A stretch of DNA of 64,000 bases from Azoarcus sp. KH32C. Lineage in GTDB: Bacteria; Pseudomonadota; Gammaproteobacteria; Burkholderiales; Rhodocyclaceae. A program made the translations under genes and the position numbers. The notes beneath the pieces are model-generated. The model saw only the letters and a list, made by a program, of their open reading frames with translations, was not told the origin of the DNA and made no database searches. This document shows positions 1 through 8,697 of the stretch, piece after piece (within the stretch, counting starts at the first letter, position 1; each line of letters begins with the position of its first letter). Location of the stretch: assembly GCF_000349945.1 (NCBI RefSeq), contig NC_020516.1, forward strand, positions 2,356,001 through 2,420,000, read 5' to 3'.

Positions 1-966
1 ATCGGGCTCGTCGTCGCAGTTGTCAGCACGGTGGCGATGGGGCTGACGACGGATGTGTTCTGGTGGTCCGTGTGGCGCTTCGTCGCGGGCTTGAGCAGCG
101 CGTCGGGGATGCTCCTCGGCACCGGGCTGATCCTGAACTGGCTGATCCGGCATCAGCACCGCTCCGAGCTCGGTATCCACTTCACCGGCATCGGTCTCGG
201 CATCGCCGGCTGCGCGGTCGCGGTGTGGGTGATGAGCCAGTGGTTCGACTGGCGGACGCAGTGGTTCATTTTGAGCGGGCTCGGCGTGCTGCTGCTGATT
301 CCTGCGTGGCGCTGGCTGCCGCCGCCGGATCGCACGTCCTTCACGGTCGGCGGGCAGAAGATGGAGGACAATCCGCCCGGACCGGCCTTCATGCGCGTGT
401 TCATGGCGGCGTATTTCTGCGCGGGCGTGGGCTACGTCGTCAGCGCGACTTTCATCGTCGCGATCGTCAACAAGCTTCCGGGGCTCGAAGGGCGGGGGGC
501 GTTGGTCTTCCTCGTGCTGGGGTTGTCGGCCGTGCCGGCCTGCATCGTGTGGGACTTCATCGCCCGGCGCATCGGCTACCTGAATTCGCTGGTGCTGTCG
601 TACGTGCTGCAGATCGCCGGCATCCTGCTGCCGCTCGCGGGCGGGTTGGCGCCGGCCTTGCTGGGCGCGCTGCTCTTCGGCGGCAACTTCATCGGCGCCG
701 TGAGCCTGGTGCTGACGATGGCGGGGCGCTACTACCCGACGCGTCCGGCGAAGATGATGGGCAAGATGACGATCGCGTACGGCGTGGCGCAGATCCTCGG
801 GCCAGCGGTGACGGGCTGGCTCGCGGCGGGGAGGGGGAGCTATGCCGACGGGCTGTATGTCGCGGCGGCGGTGATGGCGGTCGGCACGGTGCTTGTGCTG
901 GTGCTGAAGGGCATCGAGGTGAGAGAGAACGCTGCGATTGCAGTAGCCGGCAGCGATCCCGTTTAG
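1..966 (+). CDS. YbfB/YjiJ-family MFS transporter (5' end outside window)
   Basis: The reading frame is open from base 1, so the N-terminus lies upstream; 321 residues are visible. The protein is almost entirely hydrophobic, with about nine or ten predicted membrane helices joined by short basic loops, as in the C-terminal three quarters of a major facilitator permease. The early stretch GFxAGLSSASGMLLG-like and the loop around ARRIGYLNS recall the YbfB/YjiJ (MFS_4) family, whose substrates are poorly known. It would sit in the inner membrane. The next gene begins 62 bases after its stop on the same strand, so co-transcription is possible. Family assignment is from recognition only; the substrate cannot be inferred. 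Confidence 0.78.
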   Translation: MGLVVAVVSTVAMGLTTDVFWWSVWRFVAGLSSASGMLLGTGLILNWLIRHQHRSELGIHFTGIGLGIAGCAVAVWVMSQWFDWRTQWFILSGLGVLLLIPAWRWLPPPDRTSFTVGGQKMEDNPPGPAFMRVFMAAYFCAGVGYVVSATFIVAIVNKLPGLEGRGALVFLVLGLSAVPACIVWDFIARRIGYLNSLVLSYVLQIAGILLPLAGGLAPALLGALLFGGNFIGAVSLVLTMAGRYYPTRPAKMMGKMTIAYGVAQILGPAVTGWLAAGRGSYADGLYVAAAVMAVGTVLVLVLKGIEVRENAAIAVAGSDPV

Positions 967-1028
967 AATGCGGCCCTCCGGCGCGTGCGCCGGAACCGTT
1001 GCCGAACTGGATCACTGGACTCCCCCGA

Positions 1029-2657
1029 ATGTTGCGAATTACCGAACTCAGGCTGCCGCTCGATCATCCCGAGGGCGCGCTGAGCGACGCGATCGTTGCG
1101 CGCCTTGCGATCGAACCCGACGAACTGCTCGACTTCACCGTCCATAAGCGCGGCTACGACGCCCGCAAGCGCGGTGCGATCATGCTGATCTACACGGTCG
1201 ACGTGAAAGTCGCCGACGAGCCCGCGCTGCTGCAGAAGTTCGAGTCGGATCGCCACATCTCGCCGACGCCGGACATGAATTACCGCTTCGTCGGCAATGC
1301 GCCGGAACAGCTCGCGCATCGGCCCGTCGTGATCGGCTTCGGGCCCTGCGGCATCTTCGCGGCGCTGATTCTGGCGCAGATGGGTTTCCGGCCGATCGTG
1401 CTTGAACGCGGCAAGGCGGTGCGCGAGCGCACGAAGGACACCTGGGGCCTGTGGCGCAAGAACGTGCTGAACCCGGAGTCGAACGTGCAGTTCGGCGAAG
1501 GCGGCGCCGGGACCTTCTCCGACGGCAAGCTCTACAGCCAGATCAAGGACCCGAAGCACTACGGCCGCAAGGTGCTGACGGAGTTCGTAAAGGCCGGTGC
1601 GCCGGAGGAGATCCTCTACGTCAGCAAGCCGCACATCGGCACCTTCCGCCTGGTCACGATGGTCGAGAACCTGCGCGCGGACATCGAGGCGCTGGGCGGC
1701 GAGATCCGCTTCAAGCAGCGCGTGAGCGATGTTCTGATCGAGGACGGCCAGGTGCGAGGTGTGATGATCGAGGGCGGCGGCGAGATCCGCAGCGACCACG
1801 TCGTGCTCGCGCTCGGTCACAGCGCACGCGACACCTTCGAGATGCTGCATGCGCGCGGCGTGTTTATGGAGGCGAAGCCGTTCTCGGTGGGCTTCCGCAT
1901 CGAGCATCCGCAGTCGCTGATCGACAACGCGCGCTTCGGCCCCCAGGCGGGGCATCCGATTCTGGGGGCGGCGGACTACAAGCTCGTGCATCACGCAAAG
2001 AACGGGCGGGGCGTGTATAGCTTCTGCATGTGTCCGGGCGGCACGGTGGTCGCGGCGACCTCAGAACCGGAACGTGTCGTCACGAACGGCATGAGCCAGT
2101 ATTCGCGCAATGAGCGCAACGCGAACGCCGGCATCGTCGTCGGTATCACGCCGGAGGATTTCCCCTCGGCCGGACCGCTTGCCGGGATCGACTTCCAGCG
2201 CAAGTGGGAGTCGCGCGCGTACGAACTGGGCGGTGGCGATTACGTCGCGCCAGCGCAGTTGGTCGGCGACTTCATCAAGGGGCAGCCGTCGGTGGTGCTC
2301 GGTTCGGTCGAACCTTCGTACAAGCCGGGCGTGAAGCTCACGGACCTCGCGACCAGCCTGCCGGACTATGCGATCCAGGCGGTGCGCGAGGCGCTGCCGG
2401 CTTTCGAGCGGCAGATCAAAGGGTTCTCGATGCGCGACGCGGTGTTGACCGGCGTGGAGACGCGAACCTCGTCGCCGCTGCGGATCACACGCGGTAACGA
2501 CTGCCAGAGCCTCAACGTGCGGGGGCTCTTCCCGGCGGGTGAGGGGGCGGGCTACGCAGGCGGTATCCTGTCGGCGGGTGTGGACGGCATCCGCGTCGCC
2601 GAAGCTGTGGCGCGGTCGATCCTGGGTGAGAGCGCCCCGGTGCTGGAGGAGGCATGA
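1029..2657 (+). CDS. FAD-dependent oxidoreductase (COG2509-like)
   Basis: A 542-residue soluble protein. A dinucleotide-binding motif (VVIGFGPCGIFAALI) lies near residue 105 after an N-terminal domain of about 95 residues. A second conserved stretch FGEGGAGTFSDGKL lies near residue 155, and the C-terminus carries the FAD-closing motif GLFPAGEGAGYAGGI followed by DGIRVAEA. This arrangement matches the widespread uncharacterised NAD(P)/FAD-dependent dehydrogenases of COG2509; the physiological substrate is unknown. The frame is open far upstream into the transporter gene, so the ATG at 1029 was chosen because the conserved N-terminal domain starts there and it clears the upstream stop. No strong ribosome binding site is visible. 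The stop overlaps the start of slyX (ATGA), so the two are translationally coupled. Confidence 0.85.
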   Translation: MLRITELRLPLDHPEGALSDAIVARLAIEPDELLDFTVHKRGYDARKRGAIMLIYTVDVKVADEPALLQKFESDRHISPTPDMNYRFVGNAPEQLAHRPVVIGFGPCGIFAALILAQMGFRPIVLERGKAVRERTKDTWGLWRKNVLNPESNVQFGEGGAGTFSDGKLYSQIKDPKHYGRKVLTEFVKAGAPEEILYVSKPHIGTFRLVTMVENLRADIEALGGEIRFKQRVSDVLIEDGQVRGVMIEGGGEIRSDHVVLALGHSARDTFEMLHARGVFMEAKPFSVGFRIEHPQSLIDNARFGPQAGHPILGAADYKLVHHAKNGRGVYSFCMCPGGTVVAATSEPERVVTNGMSQYSRNERNANAGIVVGITPEDFPSAGPLAGIDFQRKWESRAYELGGGDYVAPAQLVGDFIKGQPSVVLGSVEPSYKPGVKLTDLATSLPDYAIQAVREALPAFERQIKGFSMRDAVLTGVETRTSSPLRITRGNDCQSLNVRGLFPAGEGAGYAGGILSAGVDGIRVAEAVARSILGESAPVLEEA

Positions 2658-2869
2658 TGGACGGTTCGATCGAGGAGCGCTTTGCGCGCATCGAAAGCAA
2701 GCTCGCGCTCGCCGAGGATACGGTCGACGCGCTCAATATGACGGTGTTCCGGCAGCAGAAGCAGATCGAACGCCTGCAGACGCAGCTCGCGGAAATGCAT
2801 CGCCAGATGGCGACGCTGAAGCCCGATTCGCGGCGCGATTTGCGCGACGAAATTCCGCCGCACTACTAG
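2654..2869 (+). CDS. slyX: SlyX family protein
   Basis: A 71-residue protein, the usual SlyX length. It is a single amphipathic coiled coil (heptads from about residue 5 to 55, with the segment AEDTVDALNMTVFRQQKQI) ending in the conserved C-terminal tail IPPHY. SlyX proteins are short coiled-coil proteins of unknown molecular role. The ATG overlaps the stop of the FAD oxidoreductase by four bases, so it is probably translated by coupling. No other function can be read from the sequence. Confidence 0.85.
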   Translation: MMDGSIEERFARIESKLALAEDTVDALNMTVFRQQKQIERLQTQLAEMHRQMATLKPDSRRDLRDEIPPHY

Positions 2870-2957
2870 ATTCCGCTTGCGCGCTACCGTTGGGTGCCTA
2901 GATTGAACCTGTGCGGGCGCGGTACGTCCTTGCGTCCACGTCGTCTAGGAGAGCCTC

Positions 2958-3203
2958 ATGAGCGAGCCGAGTCCGAATGTCGCGCAAAAGGGACCGTACG
3001 CGGTCGAGCTGAAGGCCGGCGAGACTTACTTCTGGTGTCAATGCGGCAACAGCAAGCACCAGCCGTTCTGCGACGGCTCGCACAAGGGCGGGCCGTTCCG
3101 ACCGGTGCAGTTCGTCGCGGAGAAGAGTGAAACGGCCTATCTTTGCGGCTGCAAGCATTCGGGGCATAAGCCCTTCTGTGACGGGACGCACAAGAACGTG
3201 TAG
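2958..3203 (+). CDS. Double CDGSH-type iron-sulfur protein
   Basis: An 81-residue protein with two copies of the CDGSH iron-sulfur motif: CQCGNSKHQPFCDGSHKG at about residues 36-53 and CGCKHSGHKPFCDGTHK at about 62-78. Each supplies three Cys and one His, the ligand set for one [2Fe-2S] cluster, so two clusters in one chain are expected. There is no signal peptide or membrane segment, so it is probably cytoplasmic. A strong ribosome binding site (TAGGAG) lies 6 bases before the ATG. Redox or cluster-transfer roles are known for the family; the partner here is unknown. It converges on the minus-strand gene at 3227 with only 23 bases between them. Confidence 0.85.
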   Translation: MSEPSPNVAQKGPYAVELKAGETYFWCQCGNSKHQPFCDGSHKGGPFRPVQFVAEKSETAYLCGCKHSGHKPFCDGTHKNV

Positions 3204-3226
3204 CCGAAATGGCGAGCGGCGCCCGC

Positions 3227-3664
3227 TCAACGTCTGATGAAGACCGGGCAGTCGTAACCTTCGGGACACAGCATGCGCACGAGCAACTGGGGGCGCTCCT
3301 CGTCCCACGACCACTCGGTCGGATAGCTGAAGATGCGGATCTTCCACATCTTGCCGTTGCTCAGGGCGGGGGCGTGCTGGCTGACAAAGCGGTCGAGGTC
3401 CTCGAGCCTGCCCTCGTGCAGCAGGCGATGGGCCTCGTCGAGCGCGATGAGTTCCGGCGGATCGACCGTCTCGTCGATCGGCGGCTCGTCGCCGCGGTCC
3501 CGGATGCAGGCGATGTAGTGGATCGGTGCATCGCGCTGCTCCGCAGAGATCCAGCAGTCGAATGCCATCTTCGGGCGCGGCTGCGGCGGCTCCTGTGCGT
3601 GCACCGCGGGAAGCGCCACAAGCGCCGCGGCGAACAGCCGCCTTCGGAGTGCGGGAAGGTCCAT
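3227..3664 (-). CDS. Hypothetical secreted protein
   Basis: 145 residues beginning MDLPALRRRLFAAALVALP, a clear signal peptide with likely cleavage after AVHA near residue 23. The mature part is mixed charged and hydrophobic with four cysteines (in DCWIS, YIACIR, MLCPEGYDCP), enough for two disulfides in the periplasm. I do not recognise the family. The ATG at 3664 was chosen because it starts the signal peptide; the frame remains open upstream but that stretch looks like non-coding translation (Arg/Ala-rich). It lies 145 bases downstream of the CobW-type GTPase on the same strand and may be co-transcribed. Confidence 0.65.
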   Translation of the reverse strand: MDLPALRRRLFAAALVALPAVHAQEPPQPRPKMAFDCWISAEQRDAPIHYIACIRDRGDEPPIDETVDPPELIALDEAHRLLHEGRLEDLDRFVSQHAPALSNGKMWKIRIFSYPTEWSWDEERPQLLVRMLCPEGYDCPVFIRR

Positions 3665-3809
3665 GGCAGCCCCCTTCGGGTGCGGGTCGGCGCCGCCAGC
3701 CGAAATTCGCCGGCGGCCCCAGCTATTATGTGCCCGGCATTGCGCGCGGGCAACCGATGCTCGCGCCGAACGTCGCCGCCGGGCCGACGTGGGGGCGGAG
3801 GGGCTCAGC

Positions 3810-4829
3810 TCACCTTGGCACGCAGTCGGCAAAGCCGGCACGCAGTTCGGCCTCCGGGAGCCGGCGGCCGATCAGCACGATCCGGGAGCGCCGCGCGTCG
3901 GCGACGCTCCATGGCGAGCCGTAGTCGAAGCCGGCGAGCCGATGCACGCCCTGGAAGACGAGGCGGTTCGGCTGGGCGGGGATCGCGAGCACGCCCTTGT
4001 AGCGCAGCAGGTCGTCGCCGTGGCGATCGAGAATGCCCTGCACGAAGGCGCCGATGCGGTCGAGGTCGACGTCGCCGGCGTGTTCCAGCAGCAGCGCGCC
4101 GACTTCGTCCGGGTGGTTGCGGCGCCCGAACGCGTTGGCGGCGCCGGCTGCGGCGGGCCGGAAGCGCGGGGCGTCGTTCGCGAGCAGCGTCTCGTTGAGG
4201 TTGAAGCCGCGGATGTCGAGCAGGAAGGCGAGGTCGAGCGGTCCGGTCGCGGCAAGTCGCCGGATCGGGGCGCGCGGGTTGATGCGGGCGAGGCGTTCGG
4301 CGAGGGCGTCGAATCGCTCGTCCGCGATGCCTTCGCTCTTCGAGACGAGCAGGCGGTCGGCGAAGCCGATCTGCTTCAGCAGCACCGGATGTTCGTCGAG
4401 TTGTCGCGGCGCGTGGATCGCGTCGACGACGGCGAGCACGGCGTCGAGGAGGTAGCTGTCGGCTAGCTCCGGTTCGGCGAAGAAGGTCTGCACGACCGGG
4501 CCGGGGGCGGCGAGGCCGGTCGTCTCGATGACGATGCGGTCGAAGGCGAGCTCGCCGGCGTCGCGGCGCGCCTTGAGGTCGAGGAGACTCTTCGCGAGGT
4601 CGCCGCGGATGGTGCAGCACAGACAGCCGTTGGTCATCTCGACGACTTCCGCGGTCTGTTGCACCAGCAGCTCGCTGTCGATGTTGACCGGCCCGAACTC
4701 GTTCTCGATGACCGCGATGCGCTGGCCGCTCGCCTCGGCGAGGATGCGGTTCAGCAGCGTGGTCTTGCCGGCGCCGAGGAAGCCGGTGAGCAGGGTCACC
4801 GGGATGGGCGAGGCGTTGGTGTTTTCCAT
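3810..4829 (-). CDS. CobW/COG0523-family GTP-binding metal chaperone
   Basis: 339 residues. The N-terminal G domain has the P-loop GFLGAGKTT near residue 15, the family's metal-binding motif GCLCC near residue 67, and the ETTGLAAPGPV stretch near residue 106; the C-terminal CobW_C domain follows (EVGALLLEHAGDVDLDRI onward). COG0523 GTPases deliver metals such as Zn, Co or Ni, or act in metal stress; which metal cannot be told. The ATG at 4829 is preceded by AGGTGG at the right distance; a GTG at 4838 is the alternative start. It follows the ybdD-like gene directly, its ribosome binding site overlapping that gene's stop, so it belongs to the cstA operon. In enterobacteria, cstA-ybdD paralogues are likewise followed by YjiA-type GTPases. 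Confidence 0.88.
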   Translation of the reverse strand: MENTNASPIPVTLLTGFLGAGKTTLLNRILAEASGQRIAVIENEFGPVNIDSELLVQQTAEVVEMTNGCLCCTIRGDLAKSLLDLKARRDAGELAFDRIVIETTGLAAPGPVVQTFFAEPELADSYLLDAVLAVVDAIHAPRQLDEHPVLLKQIGFADRLLVSKSEGIADERFDALAERLARINPRAPIRRLAATGPLDLAFLLDIRGFNLNETLLANDAPRFRPAAAGAANAFGRRNHPDEVGALLLEHAGDVDLDRIGAFVQGILDRHGDDLLRYKGVLAIPAQPNRLVFQGVHRLAGFDYGSPWSVADARRSRIVLIGRRLPEAELRAGFADCVPR

Positions 4830-4838
4830 GTCGTCCAC

Positions 4839-5033
4839 CTAACAGCAGCGGCCGGAGCCTCCGCCGTAGCGGGCCTCCTGCCGTTCGCGGAAGAATTCCT
4901 CGTAGCTCATCACCGGGCGGTCCGGGTGCGTCGCCTTCATGTGCGCGACGTAGGTGTCGTAGTCGGGCAGGCCCACCATCAGGCGGGCGGCCTGCCCGAG
5001 ATACTTGCCGAGCTTGGAGAGGTCGTTGAACAC
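4839..5033 (-). CDS. YbdD/YjiX family small protein (CstA partner)
   Basis: A 64-residue protein of the YbdD/YjiX (DUF466) family, with the typical core GLPDYDTYVAHMKATHPDRP and MSYEEFFRERQEARY, and the family's glycine-rich ending with paired cysteines (GGGSGRCC). Members are encoded directly downstream of CstA/BtsT pyruvate transporters and are needed for their activity in E. coli. Here it starts with GTG 4 bases after the cstA stop, so the two are coupled. Confidence 0.85.
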   Translation of the reverse strand: MFNDLSKLGKYLGQAARLMVGLPDYDTYVAHMKATHPDRPVMSYEEFFRERQEARYGGGSGRCC

Positions 5034-5037
5034 GCGC

Positions 5038-7107
5038 CTACGCCGCGGCGCCCTGCGACGCGGTGCCCGACGCGCCGACTTCCTGCGTGGTCGGATGCGC
5101 GACGCGGTAGGCCTGCCAGCATGAGCGCAGGCCGTAGACCAGGATGCTCACGACGACGAGCATGAAGAACACGGAGAGGCCGGCGTCGATCTGGTTGTTG
5201 AGGATGATCTGCTGCATCTGGTCGACCGTCTTGGCCGGAGCGAGCAGTTCGCCGCGCTCGAGCGCCGCCTTGTAGCGCGAGACCTGGGCGAGGAAGCCCA
5301 CCTTCGGGTTCGCGTCGAAGACTTTCTGCCAGCCGGCGGTCAGCGTGCAGGCGAGCAACCACACGGTGGGAGCCAGCGTGACCCAGGCGAAACGCTCGCG
5401 CTTCATCTTGAAGAGCACTACGGTCGCGAGGATCAGTGCGACGGCGGCGAGCATCTGGTTCGAGATGCCGAAGAGCGGCCACAGCGTGTTGATGCCGCCG
5501 AGCGGATCGACGACGCCCTGGTACAGGAAGTAGCCCCAGGTGGCGACGCACAAGGCGGTGGCGATGGCGTTGCCGACCCAGGAGTCGGTGCGCTTCATCG
5601 CGGGCACGACGGTGCCGAGGAGATCCTGCAGCATGAAGCGGCCCGCGCGGGTGCCGGCATCGACGGCGGTGAGGATGAAGAGGGCTTCGAAGAGGATCGT
5701 GAAGTGGTACCAGAAGCCCATCATGCCGGTGCCGCCGAACATCACCGAGAAGATCTGCGCCATGCCGACGGCGAGCGTCGGTGCGCCGCCGGCGCGGGCG
5801 ATGATGCTGTGCTCGCCGACCGCGGCGGCCGTGCTCGTCAGGAGCTCGGGCGTGACGACGAAGCCCCAGTTCGAGATGACCTGCGCGGCGGTCTCGGCGG
5901 TCGGGCCGAGCACGGCGAGCGGGCTGTTCATCGCGAAGTAGATGCCCGGATCGATGATCGAGGCGGCAATCAGCGCCATGATCGCGACGAAGGACTCCAT
6001 CAGCATGCCGCCGTAGCCGATGAAGCGGGCGTGCGTTTCGTTCTCGATCAGCTTGGGCGTGGTGCCGGAGGCGATCAGCGAGTGGAAGCCGGAGACGGCG
6101 CCGCAGGCGATGGTGATGAAGAGGAAGGGGAAAAGGTTGCCGGCCCAGACCGGTCCGGTCCCGTCGATGAAGCGGGTGACGGAGGGCATCTTCAGGTCGG
6201 GGGCGACGAAGGCGATGCCGACGGCGAGCGCGACGATCGCACCGATCTTGAGGAAGGTCGACAGGTAATCGCGCGGCGCGAGCAGCAGCCACACCGGCAG
6301 CACCGAGGCGACGAAGCCGTAGCCGATCAGCATCCAGGTGAGCTGTTTGCCGTTGAAGGTGAAGAGCGGCGCCCAGGTTTCGCTCGCGGCGACCTGTCCG
6401 CCGCCGATGATCGCGAGCATCAGCAGCACGAAGCCGATCACCGACACCTCGCCGATCTGCCCGGGACGGATGTAGCGGGTGTAGAGGCCCATGAAGATCG
6501 CGATGGGAATCGTCGCCGCGACCGTGAAGGTGCCCCAGGGGCTTTCGGCGAGGGCTTTCACGACGATCAGGGCGAGCACGGCGAGGATGATCACCATGAT
6601 CATGAAGGTGCCGAAGAGCGCGATCACGCCGGGTACGGGGCCGAGTTCGGATTTCACCAAGTCGCCGAGCGAACGGCCGTCGCGGCGCGTCGAGACGAAG
6701 AGGACCAGGAAGTCCTGCACCGCGCCGGCGAAGACCACACCCGCGAGGATCCACAGCATGCCCGGCAGGTAGCCCATCTGTGCGGCGAGCACCGGGCCGA
6801 CGAGCGGGCCGGCGCCGGCGATGGCGGCGAAGTGGTGGCCGAAGAGCACGTACTTGTTCGTCGGCACGTAGTCGAGGCCGTCGTTGTGACGGTAGGCGGG
6901 GGTGGTGCGGTTCGGGTCCAGCGACATCACCTTGTCGGCGATGAACAGGCTGTAATAGCGGTACGCGATGAGGTAGACGCAGACGGCGGCGACGACGATC
7001 CACAGGGCGTTGATCGTTTCGCCGCGGTTGAGCGCGATGTATCCGAGCGCGGATGCGCCGAGGACCGCGAGCACGGCTCCCGCCGCATGTCTTGTGAGAC
7101 TTGTCAT
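5038..7107 (-). CDS. cstA: CstA family pyruvate/peptide transporter
   Basis: 689 residues with about 16-18 membrane helices, the full length of the CstA family. Family signatures are visible: DYVPTNKYVLFGHHF near residue 70, GAGPLVGPVLAAQMGYLPG near 90, and VSGFHSLIASGTTPKL near 350. CstA and BtsT proteins import pyruvate (and were originally linked to peptide uptake) across the inner membrane. The ATG at 7107 has a very strong ribosome binding site (AAGGAGG); the frame stays open upstream into the divergent kinase gene but without coding character. ybdD and the GTPase follow in the same operon. The divergent Cache-domain kinase and LuxR regulator at 7327-9335 are the obvious candidate regulators. 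Confidence 0.92.
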   Translation of the reverse strand: MTSLTRHAAGAVLAVLGASALGYIALNRGETINALWIVVAAVCVYLIAYRYYSLFIADKVMSLDPNRTTPAYRHNDGLDYVPTNKYVLFGHHFAAIAGAGPLVGPVLAAQMGYLPGMLWILAGVVFAGAVQDFLVLFVSTRRDGRSLGDLVKSELGPVPGVIALFGTFMIMVIILAVLALIVVKALAESPWGTFTVAATIPIAIFMGLYTRYIRPGQIGEVSVIGFVLLMLAIIGGGQVAASETWAPLFTFNGKQLTWMLIGYGFVASVLPVWLLLAPRDYLSTFLKIGAIVALAVGIAFVAPDLKMPSVTRFIDGTGPVWAGNLFPFLFITIACGAVSGFHSLIASGTTPKLIENETHARFIGYGGMLMESFVAIMALIAASIIDPGIYFAMNSPLAVLGPTAETAAQVISNWGFVVTPELLTSTAAAVGEHSIIARAGGAPTLAVGMAQIFSVMFGGTGMMGFWYHFTILFEALFILTAVDAGTRAGRFMLQDLLGTVVPAMKRTDSWVGNAIATALCVATWGYFLYQGVVDPLGGINTLWPLFGISNQMLAAVALILATVVLFKMKRERFAWVTLAPTVWLLACTLTAGWQKVFDANPKVGFLAQVSRYKAALERGELLAPAKTVDQMQQIILNNQIDAGLSVFFMLVVVSILVYGLRSCWQAYRVAHPTTQEVGASGTASQGAAA

Positions 7108-7234
7108 TTCACTCCTCCTTTGTCCGGGCGGCCTTTTGCATAGGCTCTGGTCGTACCGGACGGGGTCCGGGCTCCGGCACCCTGCCGGAGATTGGCCGCG
7201 ACTTTGGCCCCAAACGGTCTTGCGGACCATTCGC

Positions 7235-7266
7235 AGTACTACTTTGCGGGTCTGCGTAGTACTACG
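7235..7266. promoter_or_regulatory. Paired AGTACT palindromes between cstA and the kinase gene
   Basis: The spacer between the divergent cstA and histidine kinase genes holds an inverted repeat AGTACTAC (7235-7242) and GTAGTACT (7256-7263). The second arm lies inside a perfect 12-base palindrome CGTAGTACTACG (7255-7266). The two AGTACT centres are 23 bases apart, about two helical turns, as expected for two dimer sites on one face of the DNA. This is a likely operator for the adjacent LuxR-type response regulator; the assignment is inference. Confidence 0.5.
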
Positions 7267-7326
7267 TAGCCCGCTCCGCGCGTGGGCCGGAACACTACAA
7301 TCGGGGGCTGGAATGGAGGAAATGCG

Positions 7327-8697
7327 GTGCGTCTGAAATACAAGGTCATCGTGTTGGCGGTGTTGCCGCTGATTGCGGCGGTGTCGGCGATCGCGATCCT
7401 CGTCGCGATGCAGGCGCGCGATCTCGTCGAGCAGCAGGAGGCGGTGCTGAAGGAGGCGATGCTCGCGGCGAAGCGGGCGGAGCTGCAGCACTACGTGCAG
7501 CTCGCGCGGACTTCGATCGACCACCTGTATTCGTCCGGGCGCGACGATGACGCGGCGAAGGCCGAGGCGAAGCGCATCCTCAGCGAGATGAATTACGGCG
7601 ACGACGGCTATTTCTTCGCGTATGACGTCACGGGCCTCAGCCTCGTCCATCCGCGGCAGACCGAACTCGTCGGACGCAACCTGTGGGACAAGAAGGATTC
7701 GGAGGGACTGCCCGTCATCCAGCGGTTGATCGAGGTCGCGGCGTCGGGCGACGGATTCTTGCAGTACAAGTGGCGCAAGCCTTCGAGCGACAAGGAGACC
7801 GACAAGCTTGGCTACGTCGTGTCGCTGGATCGCTGGGGCTGGGTGTTCGGCACCGGCATCTACCTCGATGACGTCGAGGCGGTGCGCGCGAGGCTGCGCG
7901 ACCAGATGTCCTCGCGGATCACGGAAACGGTTTTCGGCTTTACGCTGGTCGCGGTCGCCGCGTTGCTGATCGTGTTTGCGGGCGGCATGGCGCTCAACAT
8001 CAGCGAACACCAGCTCGCCGATCGGCAGCTGAAGGCGCTCGCGCAGCGCATCGTGACCTTGCACGAGGAGGAGCGTGCGCGAGTCGCGCGCGACCTGCAC
8101 GACGGGCTGAGCCAGCTGCTGGTGTCCGTCAAATACCATCTGGAACTCGCGAAGGAGCGCGCGGTCGCCGGACGCGATGACGTCGCCGAGCAGATCGGCA
8201 AGGGGCTCGACGGGCTGGGCGTCGCGATTTCCGAGATCCGCGGCATCTCGCACAACCTGCGGCCCTCGCTGCTCGACAATCTCGGTCTGCCGGCGGCGCT
8301 CGGGCAGCTGCTGGACGAGTTCCGCGCGCGCACGGGCATCGCCGTGGATGCCGCGATCGGTCAGGTCGATCTCTCGGCCGACGAGGCGGGGGCGACGACG
8401 CTGTACCGGATTGCGCAGGAGGCGCTGACGAACATCGAGCGGCATGCGGGCGCGCAGCATGTGCGCTTCGGGCTCGAAGCGCTCGGCGGCAGGGTGCGGC
8501 TCGCGATCGCGGACGACGGTTGCGGCTTCGACACGTCGCGGATCGACCACCCGCGCAGCGGCGGCATCGGACTGCGGAACATGCGCGAGCGGATCGAACA
8601 CCATGGGGGGCGGCTGGCGGTTGTTTCGACGCCGGGCCGGACCGAACTGACGGTGGAACTGCCGTGTCCGAGCGCGGCCGGGAAAGGAAAGGCGTGA
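7327..8697 (+). CDS. Cache-domain histidine kinase (NarX-like HisKA_3)
   Basis: 456 residues. Membrane helix at about 7-28, a periplasmic sCache_2-type sensor at about 40-200 (NYGDDGYFFAYDVTG, WVFGTGIYLDDV), a second helix at about 205-225, a HisKA_3 dimerisation box (EERARVARDLHDGLSQLL, phospho-His in DLHDG near residue 258), and a HATPase domain with DDGCGF and GGIGLRNMRERI. sCache_2 domains often bind small carboxylates. GTG at 7327 is preceded by GGAGG at 7 bases; a GTG at 7282 is possible but lacks one. The stop overlaps the start of the response regulator (ATGA). With divergent cstA, a role in sensing pyruvate or a related acid is a reasonable guess. Confidence 0.88.
   Translation: MRLKYKVIVLAVLPLIAAVSAIAILVAMQARDLVEQQEAVLKEAMLAAKRAELQHYVQLARTSIDHLYSSGRDDDAAKAEAKRILSEMNYGDDGYFFAYDVTGLSLVHPRQTELVGRNLWDKKDSEGLPVIQRLIEVAASGDGFLQYKWRKPSSDKETDKLGYVVSLDRWGWVFGTGIYLDDVEAVRARLRDQMSSRITETVFGFTLVAVAALLIVFAGGMALNISEHQLADRQLKALAQRIVTLHEEERARVARDLHDGLSQLLVSVKYHLELAKERAVAGRDDVAEQIGKGLDGLGVAISEIRGISHNLRPSLLDNLGLPAALGQLLDEFRARTGIAVDAAIGQVDLSADEAGATTLYRIAQEALTNIERHAGAQHVRFGLEALGGRVRLAIADDGCGFDTSRIDHPRSGGIGLRNMRERIEHHGGRLAVVSTPGRTELTVELPCPSAAGKGKA

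Noticed and set aside
63..1028. N-terminal extension of the FAD oxidoreductase to position 63
   Set aside because: The extension runs through the transporter gene in another frame and translates into Arg/Ala-rich sequence unlike any domain; the conserved protein begins at 1029.
3214..3228. GAGCGG/CCGCTC hairpin as a bidirectional terminator between the CDGSH gene and the hypothetical gene
   Set aside because: The stem is only 6 base pairs with a 3-base loop and has no T-run on either strand; part lies inside the end of the minus-strand gene.
5704..7143. Long plus-strand open frame opposite cstA, and similar long frames at 9571-11592, 12567-14597, 18484-20412, 20566-22455 and 35228-36799
   Set aside because: These are mirror frames of well-recognised genes in GC-rich DNA; their translations are rich in Arg, Asp, Glu, Gly and Val without motifs, while the opposite strand encodes intact conserved domains.
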